64,000 nt of DNA from Oscillospiraceae bacterium (GCA_910575505.1 CAJTFK010000005.1:1-64000), one strand, 5' to 3'. Shown: positions 1 through 10,153, counted from the stretch's first letter. Translations and numbers: made by a program. The notes: generated from the letters alone by a model not told the origin.

Positions 1-238
1 CCGTTTACCGGGGTCTGAGAAAAAATCTTAACCGATTACACGTTCTCTTTGCCAGCGCAAATCTGTACATGCTTGCCAGGGCGGGCGGTTCCCTATGCCC
101 CGCCTAAGGTTTTTGCGCCCTTCGACCGGGCTGGGACTGGAAAAATGAGGAATTTATCCCCCAATATGGTCCTTTATTGGACGTTTCCACTGCCTTCGTC
201 TGTTTGCCTGGCTTTTACCTGCCTTAATCAGTGCTTCC
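1..238. other. No supported gene at window start
   Basis: I see no reading frame with family similarity or a good ribosome binding site here. The stretch lies directly upstream of a DUF1016 remnant and may hold decayed parts of the same gene, but the frames give no clear match. Confidence 0.4.
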
Positions 239-526
239 TTAAAGTACTTCATGCCGATTGACCTGAAAACGGGGGTACTCATCCATCAGGACATCGGGCA
301 GATGCAGATGTACGCAAACTGCTACACCCGGTACCGGATGAGCGAAGGGGACAATCCCCCGGTAGGGCTGCTCCTGCGCGCCCAGAAGAGCGGCACCTTG
401 GTTCAGCTGATCTTGCCGGAGGACAACCGGCAAATCTACGCCGCGAAGTATATGCCCTATCTGCCCACAGAGGAGGAGCTGAAACGGGAACTGCGGCTGG
501 ATGAGTTCCAAAAGCTGGAGGACTGA
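239..526 (+). pseudogene. C-terminal remnant of a DUF1016/YhcG PD-(D/E)XK nuclease
   Basis: The reading frame reads LKYFMPIDLKTGVLIHQD, then GQMQMYAN, GDNPPVGLLL and LPEDNRQIYAAKYMPYLPTEEEL. These are the conserved C-terminal blocks of the DUF1016 (YhcG) family, in which the D-LK segment belongs to the PD-(D/E)XK-like nuclease core. Intact members are about 330-380 residues, and only about 95 remain. The residues just before the ATG at 251 still match the family, so that ATG is probably not a true start and the N-terminal part is missing or scrambled. These proteins are usually mobile or found in defence neighbourhoods. Expression is not expected. Confidence 0.75.
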
Positions 527-604
527 CACAAATCAAACATGCCGCAAGCGCAAGGAGAGCCTGCGTCTGCGGTATGTTCATATTCCGCAATGCTTCCCCG
601 CCCT

Positions 605-2170
605 TCACCGAAACCGCCCGAACACGAACCGCCCGGACTCGCTCAGGTCCTCTTGCGTCCACACCTTGTCCGGCGGCGTCCCGGGCCGGAGGGCGGCAGA
701 GGTCTCGTTTTTGTCGCACAACGACCAGTTGGCCCAGCTGATATTCCGAGCCGCCAGGAAGTCCAGCCACTCCCCGGACTCCTTCAAAAACACACCGCCG
801 CTTCCGTCCGCCCGGCTGGTCCCCCACTCGGAGACAAAGACCGGCAGTCCTGCTTTCAGGGCCTCATCCAGCCGCTGGCGCAGTTCTGTTCCATGGGTGC
901 CCGCATAGAAGTGCAACGTGTACATCAGGTTCTCTCCTGACAGAGGCGACCGGATCGCCAGATGGATGTCCTGGCTCCAGGTGCTGCTGCCCACCAGGAT
1001 GACAGCTTTGGGAGAGCGAGCGTGGATGACGGGAATCACCTGCTCCGCGTAGGGCCTGACGTCCCGTTCCCAGGTCACATTTCCGTTGGGTTCGTTGCAG
1101 ATTTCGTACAGCACCGCCGGGCTGTCCTTGTAGCGCTCCGCCATGGCGGTGAAGAAGGTCTTGGCTTCCTCCAGGTGGGTCATGGGGTTTCCGTCCGACA
1201 AAATGTGCCAGTCTACAATCACATACAGGTCGTTGGCGATGGCCGCGTCCACCGCCGCCGCTGCCTTCTGGAAAATCGCGTCGGGATTGCTGAGATAGCC
1301 CCCTTCCTCGGTGTAGACAGCCACCCGGAACAGGTTCGCTCCCTGCCGGGCCGTGTTGGCGATGGCCTGGGCGCTGGCGAACTGTCCGTACCACTGGATT
1401 CCGTGACTGCTCATCCCCCGCAGGACCACAGGTTCCCCAGCCTCGTTGCAGAGCTGTGTCCCAATGACCTGGAGCCAGCCGTTTTCTGACACGCCGCCCT
1501 GTGCCGTTCCAACAGCCGGGGCAGGTGTGGGAACTGATTCATGCGTTTTCGCCGGTTGCCCCCCATTTGCGGACGCTTTCAGAACATTCTGGAAGAGAAT
1601 ACAGGCCGCGCCCCGGCTCAGACTTCCAGTAGGGTTGAAGTTCCCCTGTGCATCGCCGGTAACCACTCCGGCGGCGTAGGCGGCCAGCACCGGCTCATAG
1701 TAGCGGCCATCCAGCCGGGCAAAGTCGTTGATTTTCCGGGACTCCGTAAGGTAGTCTCCCCGGACCTCCGGCAGAAAGGCCCTCATGAGAATCTTGACCG
1801 CCAGCTGCCGGGGGATAGGCAGGTTGAACCGCTCCCCGGTGGGCGGAAGCTCGTCCCAGTCGTACCACCCGGCCTGGAGAGCCGCCTGCAGGGAACCCGC
1901 GGCCCAGTGGTTTGTCTGTGCCGGAACCGGCTCCAGTCCGGCGCACCGGGCGGCAATGGTCACGAACTGCGCCGCTGAGATGGTTCTCGCCGGGTAGAAG
2001 CGCCCGTCGGGATAGCCGGAGAGCAGGCCCTGATCCTCCATCTCCGCCACCGCAGAGGCGCAGGGACTTTCTGCCGCCACATCCGGGAAAGCGGCGAAGG
2101 CGGTTCCGGTCAGGATGAAAACACACAGGGTCAGGGCAGTCAAAAAACCGCTCCAATGGTTCCATTTCAT
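605..2170 (-). CDS. Secreted GH5 glycoside hydrolase with N-terminal SLH repeats
   Basis: A predicted exported beta-glycanase (cellulase family GH5) of 521 residues. Residues 1-27 form a signal peptide ending AFA. Residues about 28-200 hold S-layer homology type repeats (FPDV..., GYPDGRFYP, VVTGDAQGNFNP), expected to hold the enzyme on secondary cell-wall polymer. A Pro/Thr-rich linker follows near 205-225. The GH5 barrel covers about 230-521, with the acid/base Glu360 in NEPNG, the HFYAGTHG motif near 420 and the nucleophile Glu448 in SEWGTS. The start at 2170 is chosen because the signal peptide begins there. An in-frame ATG seven codons upstream is possible, and the longer open frame further upstream lacks sense. 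The substrate (cellulose, mannan or other beta-glucan) cannot be read from sequence. It is divergent from the small gene at 2333. Confidence 0.88.
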   Translation of the reverse strand: MKWNHWSGFLTALTLCVFILTGTAFAAFPDVAAESPCASAVAEMEDQGLLSGYPDGRFYPARTISAAQFVTIAARCAGLEPVPAQTNHWAAGSLQAALQAGWYDWDELPPTGERFNLPIPRQLAVKILMRAFLPEVRGDYLTESRKINDFARLDGRYYEPVLAAYAAGVVTGDAQGNFNPTGSLSRGAACILFQNVLKASANGGQPAKTHESVPTPAPAVGTAQGGVSENGWLQVIGTQLCNEAGEPVVLRGMSSHGIQWYGQFASAQAIANTARQGANLFRVAVYTEEGGYLSNPDAIFQKAAAAVDAAIANDLYVIVDWHILSDGNPMTHLEEAKTFFTAMAERYKDSPAVLYEICNEPNGNVTWERDVRPYAEQVIPVIHARSPKAVILVGSSTWSQDIHLAIRSPLSGENLMYTLHFYAGTHGTELRQRLDEALKAGLPVFVSEWGTSRADGSGGVFLKESGEWLDFLAARNISWANWSLCDKNETSAALRPGTPPDKVWTQEDLSESGRFVFGRFR

Positions 2171-2332
2171 GGCAGGGCCTCGCTTTCGCATGTAATACTG
2201 TGGGGCTGATTCTATGATACTCCAAATGGCAGGACCACGCAAGAACGGAATCCCCTGCTTGCCATTTTCCGGGTCTGACAGTATAATCAGATCAAACGGC
2301 CAAAACACAATCCGCCAGAAAGGAGACATTTT

Positions 2333-2497
2333 ATGGACCCCGTATTTTATACCGTTCAGAACATCAACGGAGACTATGCCTACATGGTCAGCGACGCCGG
2401 CGTGGATAACCAGGTGGCCATGTTCCTTCTGCCGGAGGGCACGGATGTGGGAAGCCGCTTGAAGTGGGAGAATTTTGAGTGGGAGCTGATTTTGTAA
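2333..2497 (+). CDS. Small conserved-looking protein of 54 residues
   Basis: A short open frame begins MDPVFYTVQNINGDYAYMV and ends WENFEWELIL. The ATG follows a good ribosome binding site (AAAGGAGA, about 6 nt before). The GDYA...LLPEG pattern loosely recalls DUF3006-type small beta proteins, but I would not assign it. There is no signal peptide or membrane segment, and the composition is acidic. It sits 37 bp upstream of the SWIM gene on the same strand and is probably cotranscribed with it. It is below the usual annotation length cutoff. Confidence 0.6.
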   Translation: MDPVFYTVQNINGDYAYMVSDAGVDNQVAMFLLPEGTDVGSRLKWENFEWELIL

Positions 2498-2534
2498 GCG
2501 GGCTTCAAAACCAGAGCCGCCGGAGGTGAAAGCT

Positions 2535-4217
2535 ATGTCTATAAATGGCGAAATACAGCGCTTTTTGAATGACGTCGATTCCAAGATTTATCGCAGAGGG
2601 TTGGATTATTACCGTTCAGGGATGGTGGAATGCGTTGATTGGGACGGCAGTTACGCAACGGCAGAGGTGTGCGGCAGCGAGGAGAACCCTTATCTGGTGG
2701 AAATCGGTTTTTCGGATGACGGCGAAATTGAGGACTGGTCCTGTGACTGCCCTTACGAATGGGGGCCGGTCTGCAAACACGTTGTCGCGGCGCTGCTGGC
2801 CCTCCGGGAAAAGGCCCCCGGAGAGACTCCGAAAAAGCCGGCGATGAATGCGGCAAAGAGAAAAGCTGTGGTTGAACAGCTGGTCGGACGGGCCGAAAAA
2901 GAGTGGCTGGCCGCTTTGATTCTGGAGCACTGCCAGGAAGACAAGCGTTTTCAATGCCAGGTGCTGCTCGAATTGGGGGACAGCGGAGAGCTGGAGTTCG
3001 CCAAAGAGCTGGTACAGGAGACAATTCGAGCCAATACCCGCCGCGGCTATATTGACATGGACGGCTGTGACAATATTTGCACCGATCTGGATGGTATCCT
3101 GGATAAGGCACGCCTCCGGATTCAGCGGGGGCAATGGGAAAGCGCACTGGAAATCACACAGTTTGTCCTGCTGACGGGCATGAAGCTGGCAGGCAAGGCG
3201 GACAGCAGCTCCGGTTCCCTGGGCTGGACGGTCCATGCCGCCATGGAGACGGTAACGCTTGCGCTCAGCAGTCTTGTGGAAAGCGGAGGGGACCGGGCCA
3301 AGTGGGTACGGCGCCTTCTGGAGACCGCGCAGGATCCGGTATTTGAAGGCTGGACGGATTGGCGGTATGAGCTGCTGCGGCGGACAGCCGTTTTGGCGAA
3401 CGAACAGAACGAGGATGCGTTTTATGAAACCCTGGCCAACCTGAGTGACCGGCGCTGGGAGTCGTTCCAGGATGGCCCGCGGTATGACGAACAGGACAAA
3501 CAGATCCGGTACTATGTCATACGGCACGCGCATGGCGCTGAGGAGGGCCGCGCCTATCTGGAACGGAACCTGGAGGTAGATGAGTTCCGTCTGATACTGG
3601 CAAAAGAATACATGGAGGAAGGAAACTATGCCGCCGCGGAAGCTCTGTGCCGGGAGCGGCTCGCGAAAGAGGAGCAGAGCCGTTCCCGACAGCTGCCTGG
3701 TCGGTGGGACCTGCTTCTTTATGAGATTTATCAGGCTTGGGGGAATCGGGAGAAGCAGATTCGGCAGTCTCGCGCTCTGGCACTGATGGGGGCTGAGGGC
3801 TTTTATCAGATTACAAAAGGTTTGCTGGCTGAGGATGGGCGCTGGCAGGAGACATATCCGGAGTTCCTTGCGGAGCTGAAAGCCGCACGGCCCGCTTATG
3901 AATACATGGAAATTCTGAAGCTGGAGGGGGAAATACCGTTATTGATGGAGCAGGTTCGCTTGAATCCGGAATCGGCGTTTCGCTATGGAGCTGTGTTGGC
4001 CCCGCAGTACCGGGAAGAGGTCTGCAAATTGTGTACAGCTGTCATCCGGAAGGAAGCGGAACAGGCCGGCAGCCGGCGCGAGTATCAGGCGCTGTGCAGC
4101 TTGATTCGGTCGTTGGCGGAATTGGGGGGACAAGCCGTGGCGAAGACGGTGGTTGCCGAATTGCGGCAAAAACATCCCCGCCGCCGGGCGCTGATGGATG
4201 AATTGGGGCGAATATAA
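2535..4217 (+). CDS. SWIM zinc-finger protein with long helical repeat region
   Basis: A cytosolic protein of 560 residues. Cys70, Cys72, Cys80 and His82 fit the SWIM pattern CxCx(n)CxH inside SCDCPYEWGPVCKHVV, and are expected to bind one zinc ion. The remaining roughly 450 residues are alpha-helical, TPR-like, with no catalytic motif that I recognise. SWIM domains are linked to protein or nucleic acid binding, and many bacterial copies sit beside SNF2 helicases. None is present here. The ATG at 2535 is preferred over the GTG at 2526 because GGAGG lies 8 nt before it. It is probably cotranscribed with the small gene at 2333. The biological role is unknown. Confidence 0.8.
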   Translation: MSINGEIQRFLNDVDSKIYRRGLDYYRSGMVECVDWDGSYATAEVCGSEENPYLVEIGFSDDGEIEDWSCDCPYEWGPVCKHVVAALLALREKAPGETPKKPAMNAAKRKAVVEQLVGRAEKEWLAALILEHCQEDKRFQCQVLLELGDSGELEFAKELVQETIRANTRRGYIDMDGCDNICTDLDGILDKARLRIQRGQWESALEITQFVLLTGMKLAGKADSSSGSLGWTVHAAMETVTLALSSLVESGGDRAKWVRRLLETAQDPVFEGWTDWRYELLRRTAVLANEQNEDAFYETLANLSDRRWESFQDGPRYDEQDKQIRYYVIRHAHGAEEGRAYLERNLEVDEFRLILAKEYMEEGNYAAAEALCRERLAKEEQSRSRQLPGRWDLLLYEIYQAWGNREKQIRQSRALALMGAEGFYQITKGLLAEDGRWQETYPEFLAELKAARPAYEYMEILKLEGEIPLLMEQVRLNPESAFRYGAVLAPQYREEVCKLCTAVIRKEAEQAGSRREYQALCSLIRSLAELGGQAVAKTVVAELRQKHPRRRALMDELGRI

Positions 4218-4288
4218 GCCGGGGCATGAAAATCGTAAGGGATGCGCAATCCCTTTACGGATCCAGACTTGGCGTGCGGGAAATCCTT

Positions 4289-6765
4289 TCATTGGACAGG
4301 CCGCTTCAGATACCGCCCCGTGACACTGTCCGGATTCCCTGCGATCTCCTCCGGCGTTCCCGCTGCAACGATTTGCCCGCCCGCTTCTCCGCCGCCGGGC
4401 CCCATGTCGATGACATAATCCGCGTTCCGAATCACATCCAGATCGTGCTCGATAACCACCACCGTGGCCCCGCGTTCAATCAGCGTCTGGAATACCCCCA
4501 GCAGGATCCGCACATCCAGGGGGTGGAGGCCGATGGTAGGCTCGTCGAAAACAAAGACGGAATCACTCTGAGTCCTCCCCATCTCGCCGGCCAGCTTCAG
4601 CCGCTGGGCTTCGCCGCCGGAGAGGCTGGGAGTCTCCTCTCCCAACGTCAGATATCCCAGGCCCAGATCCTGTAAAACCCGGAGCCGCTGGCGGACGCTT
4701 TTCAAGTCCCGGCATGCCTCCAGCGCCGTGTTTACGTCCATCGCCATCAGCTCCGGCAGGGAGTATTCTCCATACCATACCCGGCCCGCCTCTCTTCCAT
4801 AGCGGCTTCCCTGACACTCCGGACAGGGGATGGTCACATCAGGCAGAAACTGCACATCCAGGTCGATGACTCCTGTTCCGTCGCACATGGGACAACGGAG
4901 CTTCCCGGTGTTATAGGAGAAGTCCCCGGCCTTGAAGCCCAGGCGTTTCGCATCGGGGGTCCGGGCAAAAATTTTCCTCAGCTCGTCATGGACGCCCGAG
5001 TAAGTCGCAACCGTAGACCGGACATTGACGCCGATGGGCGTTGCGTCAATCAGTTTCACCTGCCGGATACCCTCTGCCTCTACTGCGCGGATATGTTCCG
5101 GCAGCTTTGTTTTGCCCACTGCCGCCGTCAGGCCAGGGACCAGACTCTCCAGAATCAGGGTGGTCTTGCCGGAGCCGGACACGCCGGTGACCACGGTCAG
5201 GCGGCCCTTGGGAATGTCCGCCTCCAGAGGTTTCACTGTGTGGATGGCCCCGGTGGAAAGATGGATGGTTCCCAGTTCAAACAGTTCGCCGGGTTCCGTC
5301 CGCTCCCGGACGCGGATGTCCGCCGTCCCGGCCAGGAACGGCCCGATCTGGGACGCCGGATTCCGGGCAATCTCCGGAATGGCCCCCTGGGCCACCACCC
5401 GTCCGCCCTTCGCTCCGGCCTCGGAACCCATCTCGATGAGCCAGTCCGCCTGGGAGAGAATCTGTGTGTCGTGGTCCACCAGAATGACGGAGTTGCCGTC
5501 CGCCGCCAGATCCCGCATCACCCCGGTGAGGCCCACGATATTGGACGGGTGCAGGCCTATAGAGGGCTCGTCCAGCACATAGAGGACTCCGGTGGTGCGG
5601 TTGCGGACGGCCCGGGCCAGCTGCATCCGCTGGCGCTCTCCGGTGGAGAGGGTGGACGCCGCCCGGTCCAGGGACAGGTAACCCAGTCCCAGGTCCATCA
5701 GCCGCTTTGCCACCGTCTGGAAGGACTGGCATATGCTCTCGGCCATGGGCCGCATTTCCGCGGGCAGAGAAGCGGGCACCCCGGCCACCCACTCCGCCAA
5801 TTGGGAGAGGGGCATTTCACAGGCCCGGTCCAGGGAAATTCCCCGGAGCTTCGGGGTTCTGGCTGCCTGGGACAATCGGGTGCCTCCGCAGTCAGGGCAA
5901 ATACCCTGTTTCAGGAACTTTTCCACCCGCTTCATACCCTTCTCGTCCTTCACCTTGGAAAGGGCGTTTTCTACCGTATAGGTGGCGTTGAAATAGGTGA
6001 AATCCATGTCTCCCGCCGCGCCGCTGGTTTTGTTCTGGTAGATGATGTTCTTTTTGACAGCGGGACCGTGGAACACGATGTCCCGCTCCTCCGCCGTCAG
6101 CTGGCAGAAGGGCACGTCGGTCCGCACGCCCATCTCCCGGGCAATATCCTTCATCAGCGACCACATCAGGGTCTGCCAGGGGGCCACCGCGCCCTGGTCG
6201 ATGGACAGGGATTCGTCTGGCACCAGGGTGGACTCATCTACGGTCCGCACGATGCCGGTGCCGCCGCAGGTGGGACAGGCCCCCTGGCTGTTGAAGGCCG
6301 GTTCCTCCGCCCCCGGAGCCCGGACCTCTGCCCCGCACTCTGGGCAGAAAATCGGCTGCTCCGCCGCCACAGCCAGAGTTGGAGGCACATAGTGCCCATT
6401 GGGGCAGCGGTGGCTGGCCAAACGGGAGTACATGAGCCACAGGCTGTTCAGGAGCTTCGTCCCGGTGCCGAAGATAGGCGGATACCCGGCACCCCAGGCC
6501 GCTGGTGGAGGGCCAGGGCGGCGGGGACGTAAAGGACTTCGTCCACCTGGGCCTTGGCGGCCTGGGTCATGCGGCGGCGGGTGTAGGTGGAGAGGGCATC
6601 CAGATAGCGCCGGGAGCCCTCGGCGTAGAGGATCCCCAGGGCCAGTGAGGATTTCCCGGAGCCGGAAACCCCGGCGATGGCAACGATTTGGTTGAGGGGC
6701 ACGTCCACGTCGATGTTTTTCAGGTTGTGGACCCGGGCCCCATGGATTTTGATTTTTTCAGGCAT
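4289..6765 (-). pseudogene. UvrA-like ABC ATPase (UvrA2 class) interrupted by a frameshift
   Basis: Two adjoining frames encode one UvrA-family protein of about 825 residues. The first (6765 to about 6475) has [18 protein letters not shown] and Walker [13 protein letters not shown]. The second carries the first zinc module (CPNGHY...CPECG), LSTGERQRMQLA, the second Walker [13 protein letters not shown], the CPMCDGTG...CPECQGSRY zinc module, LSGGEAQRLKLA and two Walker B segments. Family members read PGIRSTFGTG at the junction. Here one base is missing near 6472-6482, after which the correct frame resumes as [19 protein letters not shown]. The length and lack of a UvrB-binding insertion suggest UvrA2, often linked to drug or DNA-adduct tolerance. 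It is a true pseudogene or a sequencing error. The start has a strong GGAGG site. Confidence 0.85.
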
Positions 6766-7478
6766 GGCAGTTTCCTCCTGGATTGGATACTGGACTTATC
6801 CTACACCGGATTTGGGTGAAAAGCAAGAAAGCAGAGTTTTGATCGCACTCGCTCCCGAAACCGGAGGCCTCCTGCTGAGATGAATACTATAGCAATCCCC
6901 GAAAAGCATGACGGCAAAGGAGGCGGATACAGGCGGTACAGCACAGGGATGACGGCGCAGGCGGGCTGACGCCCGTCCGGGAGGACGTCACCGTGATGTG
7001 CCTGTATCTGCCGGACTGCTGTCAGTATTTTTGAGGATTACTATAAGCGAAAGGACCTGGCTCCCCTTGCTTTCAGGAACCAGACCCTCGTGACCTGATT
7101 TTTATCTGTCTGCTTGACAGGGGGCGGTTCATAGTCAAAACCGCCGCTTTACCTATTACTGATGGCACAAAGCCCTACGATGCAGTGATAACGGCTGAAA
7201 ACTCTCTGAATCCGGCCGCTCCCCGCAGCCGGGAACCAAAAAAGCCGAGCCTGCTTGACACGGATGCGGGCAACCGCCCTCCCGCCCAGGCTGCAGCGGC
7301 AGTCTGGCAAACCATATCTTGTGCAGCCATACCAAAAAAACCATTTGTTTTCAGGCAAAATGACGTTTTTCAGAAATTCCCGAAAATTCTCCCCCGTCAT
7401 GTGAAAATAGGACGTTTTGCAATGGGATGGAATCCGTTAGAATATATTTTAAAATCATGCGTGAGGAGTGAGAAATGC
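6766..7478. other. Gene-poor intergenic region before the sugar transporter
   Basis: About 710 bp separate the divergent UvrA-like gene and the sugar transporter. A short frame ending at about 7034 (tail VMCLYLPDCCQYF) has no start and could be a remnant. A weak GGCGGTT/AACCGCC hairpin lies near 7131-7146. TAGAAT near 7439 could be the -10 box of the transporter promoter, but I see no convincing -35 box. No supported gene. Confidence 0.4.
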
Positions 7479-8972
7479 GTGGAATATGTGCTGGAAATGA
7501 AAAATATCAGCAAAACCTTTCCGGGTGTAACGGCACTGGATCATGTGCAGCTGCAGGTAAAGCCGGGAGAGGTCCATGCGTTAATGGGAGAAAACGGCGC
7601 AGGAAAATCCACCCTGATGAAAATTTTGATGGGCATTTACACCAAAGATCCCGGCGGCGAGATTTTGTTTGACGGGAAGCCCTATCACGCGTCAAACCCC
7701 AGGGAGGCCATGGACACGGGGATCGCCATGATTCACCAGGAGCTGAACCCCATTCTGGACATGGCTGTTTACGAAAACATCTTTGTGGGGCGGGAGCTGC
7801 GGAAAAACGGCCTGGTGGACAAGAAAGCGGAGATCGAGGCGGCCCGGAAGCTCATTGAGGAGTGCGGACTGCACGTTTCGCCCAGAGAGACGCTGCGAAA
7901 CCTCACAGTGGCGCAGTGCCAGCTGATTGAGATTATCAAGGCAATTTCCATCAACGCAAAGGTCATTGTCATGGACGAACCCACCGCCGCCATCACGGAG
8001 CGGGAAGTGGAGCTGCTGTTCCAGCACATCCGCAGGCTCACGGAAAAGGGCGTCGCCATCATCTACATCTCACACCGCATGGCGGAGATTTTCTCCATCT
8101 GTGACCGTGTCAGCGTATACCGCGACGGACAGTATATCGGCACGGACGACACGGCGAATCTGGACGAGACTAAACTCATCAAGATGATGGTTGGACGGGA
8201 GATTACGGATGTGTACCCGAAGCTGGACACGGAGATGGGCGAGGTCATCTTTGAGGCCAAAAACATCGTCCGTGCGGATCAGAAGGTGAAAAACGTCAGC
8301 CTCTCCGTCCGCCGGGGGGAAATCCTGGGCATCGGCGGTCTGGTGGGCGCCGGCCGCAGCGAGCTGGTGGAGGGAATTTTTGGCATGCAGCCCCTCTCCG
8401 GCGGCGAAATCTATGTAAAGGGCAAGAAGGTAAAGGTCTCCTCTCCCCGGGATATCATCCGGGAGGGCGTGGCCCTGATTACCGAGGACCGCAAAGTCAC
8501 CGGATTGAACCTGAGCGGCACGGTCAACGACAACATCGCCATGGTGGCCATCAAAAAGCTGCTGAGCCACGGCCTGTATAACAGAGGCAAGGCCCTCAGC
8601 GCCTCCCGGGAGTACATCGAAAAGCTGAATATCAAAACGCCTTCCGGCAGCCAGATCGTGGGCAATCTGTCCGGCGGCAACCAGCAGAAGGTGGTCATCG
8701 CAAAGTGGCTGCTGAACGAGCCGGACATCATCATTCTGGATGAGCCGACCCGGGGAATTGACGTGGCGGCCAAGCGGGACATCTATTTGCTGCTGGGCCA
8801 GCTCGTGCGGCAGGGGAAGGCCGTGATTATGATTTCGTCGGAGATCCCCGAGCTGATGGGAATCTGTGACCGAATCGCCGTCATGTGCGAGGGCAATTAT
8901 TCCGGCGAGGTCAAGCGCAGCGAGTTTTCCCAGGAGCGGATCATGGCGCTGGCCTCTGCCATCAAGGTGTAA
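7479..8972 (+). CDS. Sugar ABC transporter double ATPase (RbsA/MglA/XylG type, CUT2)
   Basis: The ATPase of a ribose/galactose-class importer, 497 residues with two ABC domains in tandem. The first has Walker A GENGAGKST (about 38-46), signature LTVAQCQ and Walker B VIVMDEPT. The second has the degenerate P-loop GLVGAGRSEL typical of this family, signature LSGGNQQK and IIILDEPTRGID. It works in the cytoplasm on the permease encoded next. I chose the GTG at 7479, which gives the family-typical MEYVLEMKNISKTFPG start and has AGGAG 10 nt upstream. The permease gene follows after 14 bp and the binding protein after that, so this is one operon. The substrate is unknown beyond a likely monosaccharide. 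Confidence 0.92.
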   Translation: MEYVLEMKNISKTFPGVTALDHVQLQVKPGEVHALMGENGAGKSTLMKILMGIYTKDPGGEILFDGKPYHASNPREAMDTGIAMIHQELNPILDMAVYENIFVGRELRKNGLVDKKAEIEAARKLIEECGLHVSPRETLRNLTVAQCQLIEIIKAISINAKVIVMDEPTAAITEREVELLFQHIRRLTEKGVAIIYISHRMAEIFSICDRVSVYRDGQYIGTDDTANLDETKLIKMMVGREITDVYPKLDTEMGEVIFEAKNIVRADQKVKNVSLSVRRGEILGIGGLVGAGRSELVEGIFGMQPLSGGEIYVKGKKVKVSSPRDIIREGVALITEDRKVTGLNLSGTVNDNIAMVAIKKLLSHGLYNRGKALSASREYIEKLNIKTPSGSQIVGNLSGGNQQKVVIAKWLLNEPDIIILDEPTRGIDVAAKRDIYLLLGQLVRQGKAVIMISSEIPELMGICDRIAVMCEGNYSGEVKRSEFSQERIMALASAIKV

Positions 8973-8986
8973 AGGAAGGGGAAACC

Positions 8987-9934
8987 ATGAAAGACACAAA
9001 ACGTACAAAGGCGCTCATCAGCGAATATTTCATTTTCGTGATTTTCATTGCGCTGGTGATTGTGCTGGCCTGCCTGAAGCCCAGCTTCATTCAGCCCGGC
9101 AACCTGGTCAACATCCTCAAGCAGGCGTCCATCAACGGCATTCTGGCCTTCGGCATGATGTTTGTAATTATCGCCGGCGGATTTGATATGTCCGTGGGCT
9201 CCACAGTGGCGTTTACGGGCGTTCTGGCGGCGATGCTGGGACAGGGACAGTATCCTCTGATTGTTCCCCTGCTGGTGGCCATGCTGGCCGGCCTGGCTGT
9301 GGGCGTGGTGAACGGAGTCGGCGTGGCCGTGGGCGACCTGCCGCCCTTCATCATGACCCTTGGCACCATGACCGCCGTCCGCGGCCTGGCGCTGCTGATT
9401 TCCAACGGCAAGCCGGTCATCGGAATCAGTGCGGAATACAAGGCCGTCGCCGCCTCCTCGGTTCTGGGCGTCCCCATGCTGGCGGTGTTCCTTGTGGTTA
9501 TCATCATCATCTGCTCCTTTGTGCTGGCCAAAACCGTGTATGGCCGCCGGGTCTATGCCTGCGGCGGCAACCTGCTGGCGGCCCGGGTATCCGGAATCAA
9601 TACCACCAAAATCCGCATCTCCACCTTCGCCATTGCGGGCCTTCTGGCGGGCCTGAGCGGCTTTTTGATGACCTCCCGCGTCACCATCGGCCAGCCCAAC
9701 GCGGCGGAGAGCTATGAGATGGACGCCATTACGGCCTGCGTGGTAGGCGGCGTATCCATGTCCGGCGGCGTGGGCAAGTCCTGGGGCGTTGTGGTGGGCT
9801 GCCTGCTGATTACGGTTATTGCCAACGGCCTGGACATCATGGGCGTCTCTTCCCACTGGCAGAAAATCGTCAAAGGCGGTATTATCGTCCTGGCGGTGCT
9901 GCTGGATATCAAGGGCAAGGGCAAAAAGAACTGA
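8987..9934 (+). CDS. CUT2 sugar ABC transporter permease (RbsC family)
   Basis: A membrane protein of 315 residues with 8-10 hydrophobic segments, matching RbsC/XylH permeases (BPD_transp_2): FGMMFVIIAGGFDMSVGS, PPFIMTLGTM, RVYACGGNLLAARVSGI and the C-terminal AITACVVGGVSMSGG. Two copies would form the channel driven by the ATPase encoded 14 bp upstream. AAGGAAGGGG precedes the ATG at 8987; the longer open frame upstream overlaps the ATPase gene and is not used. A 168 bp palindromic repeat separates it from the binding-protein gene, an unusual break in the operon. Confidence 0.92.
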   Translation: MKDTKRTKALISEYFIFVIFIALVIVLACLKPSFIQPGNLVNILKQASINGILAFGMMFVIIAGGFDMSVGSTVAFTGVLAAMLGQGQYPLIVPLLVAMLAGLAVGVVNGVGVAVGDLPPFIMTLGTMTAVRGLALLISNGKPVIGISAEYKAVAASSVLGVPMLAVFLVVIIIICSFVLAKTVYGRRVYACGGNLLAARVSGINTTKIRISTFAIAGLLAGLSGFLMTSRVTIGQPNAAESYEMDAITACVVGGVSMSGGVGKSWGVVVGCLLITVIANGLDIMGVSSHWQKIVKGGIIVLAVLLDIKGKGKKN

Positions 9935-9985
9935 TTGGGTGTCAAGAGAATGGCCGGACCCGCCGTCCGCTGTCTCTTACATATA

Positions 9986-10153
9986 AGAACCTGTATTTAC
10001 AACCGCTGCACGCCGTCTGGACGGTCTTTTTCCCTCCATACTGCGTCGTTTTCCCTTGCCATAGGTCAGTATGGCTGCGGGCGCGAAAGCTCTCCTTGTC
10101 TGACGGGAAAAATCCCCGTCCATCCGGCATCCCCGGTTATGGATACAGGTTCT
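9986..10153 (+). repeat. Palindromic intergenic repeat, copy 1 (168 bp)
   Basis: The element is bounded by imperfect inverted ends: AGAACCTGTATTTACAACCG at the left and, as reverse complement, AGAACCTGTATCCATAACCG at the right (17 of 20 matching). Further internal symmetry, CCATACTG/CAGTATGG and GACGG...TTTTTCCC with GGGAAAAAT...CCGTC, would fold it into one long hairpin. A second copy in the opposite orientation lies at 43140-43300. It encodes no convincing protein. It resembles a MITE-like or REP-like element, and here it sits between permease and binding-protein genes. Confidence 0.75.

Noticed and set aside
2171-2584. Extension of the GH5 frame to 2584
   Set aside because: It would place 138 residues before a clear signal peptide and run through the start regions of two plus-strand genes.
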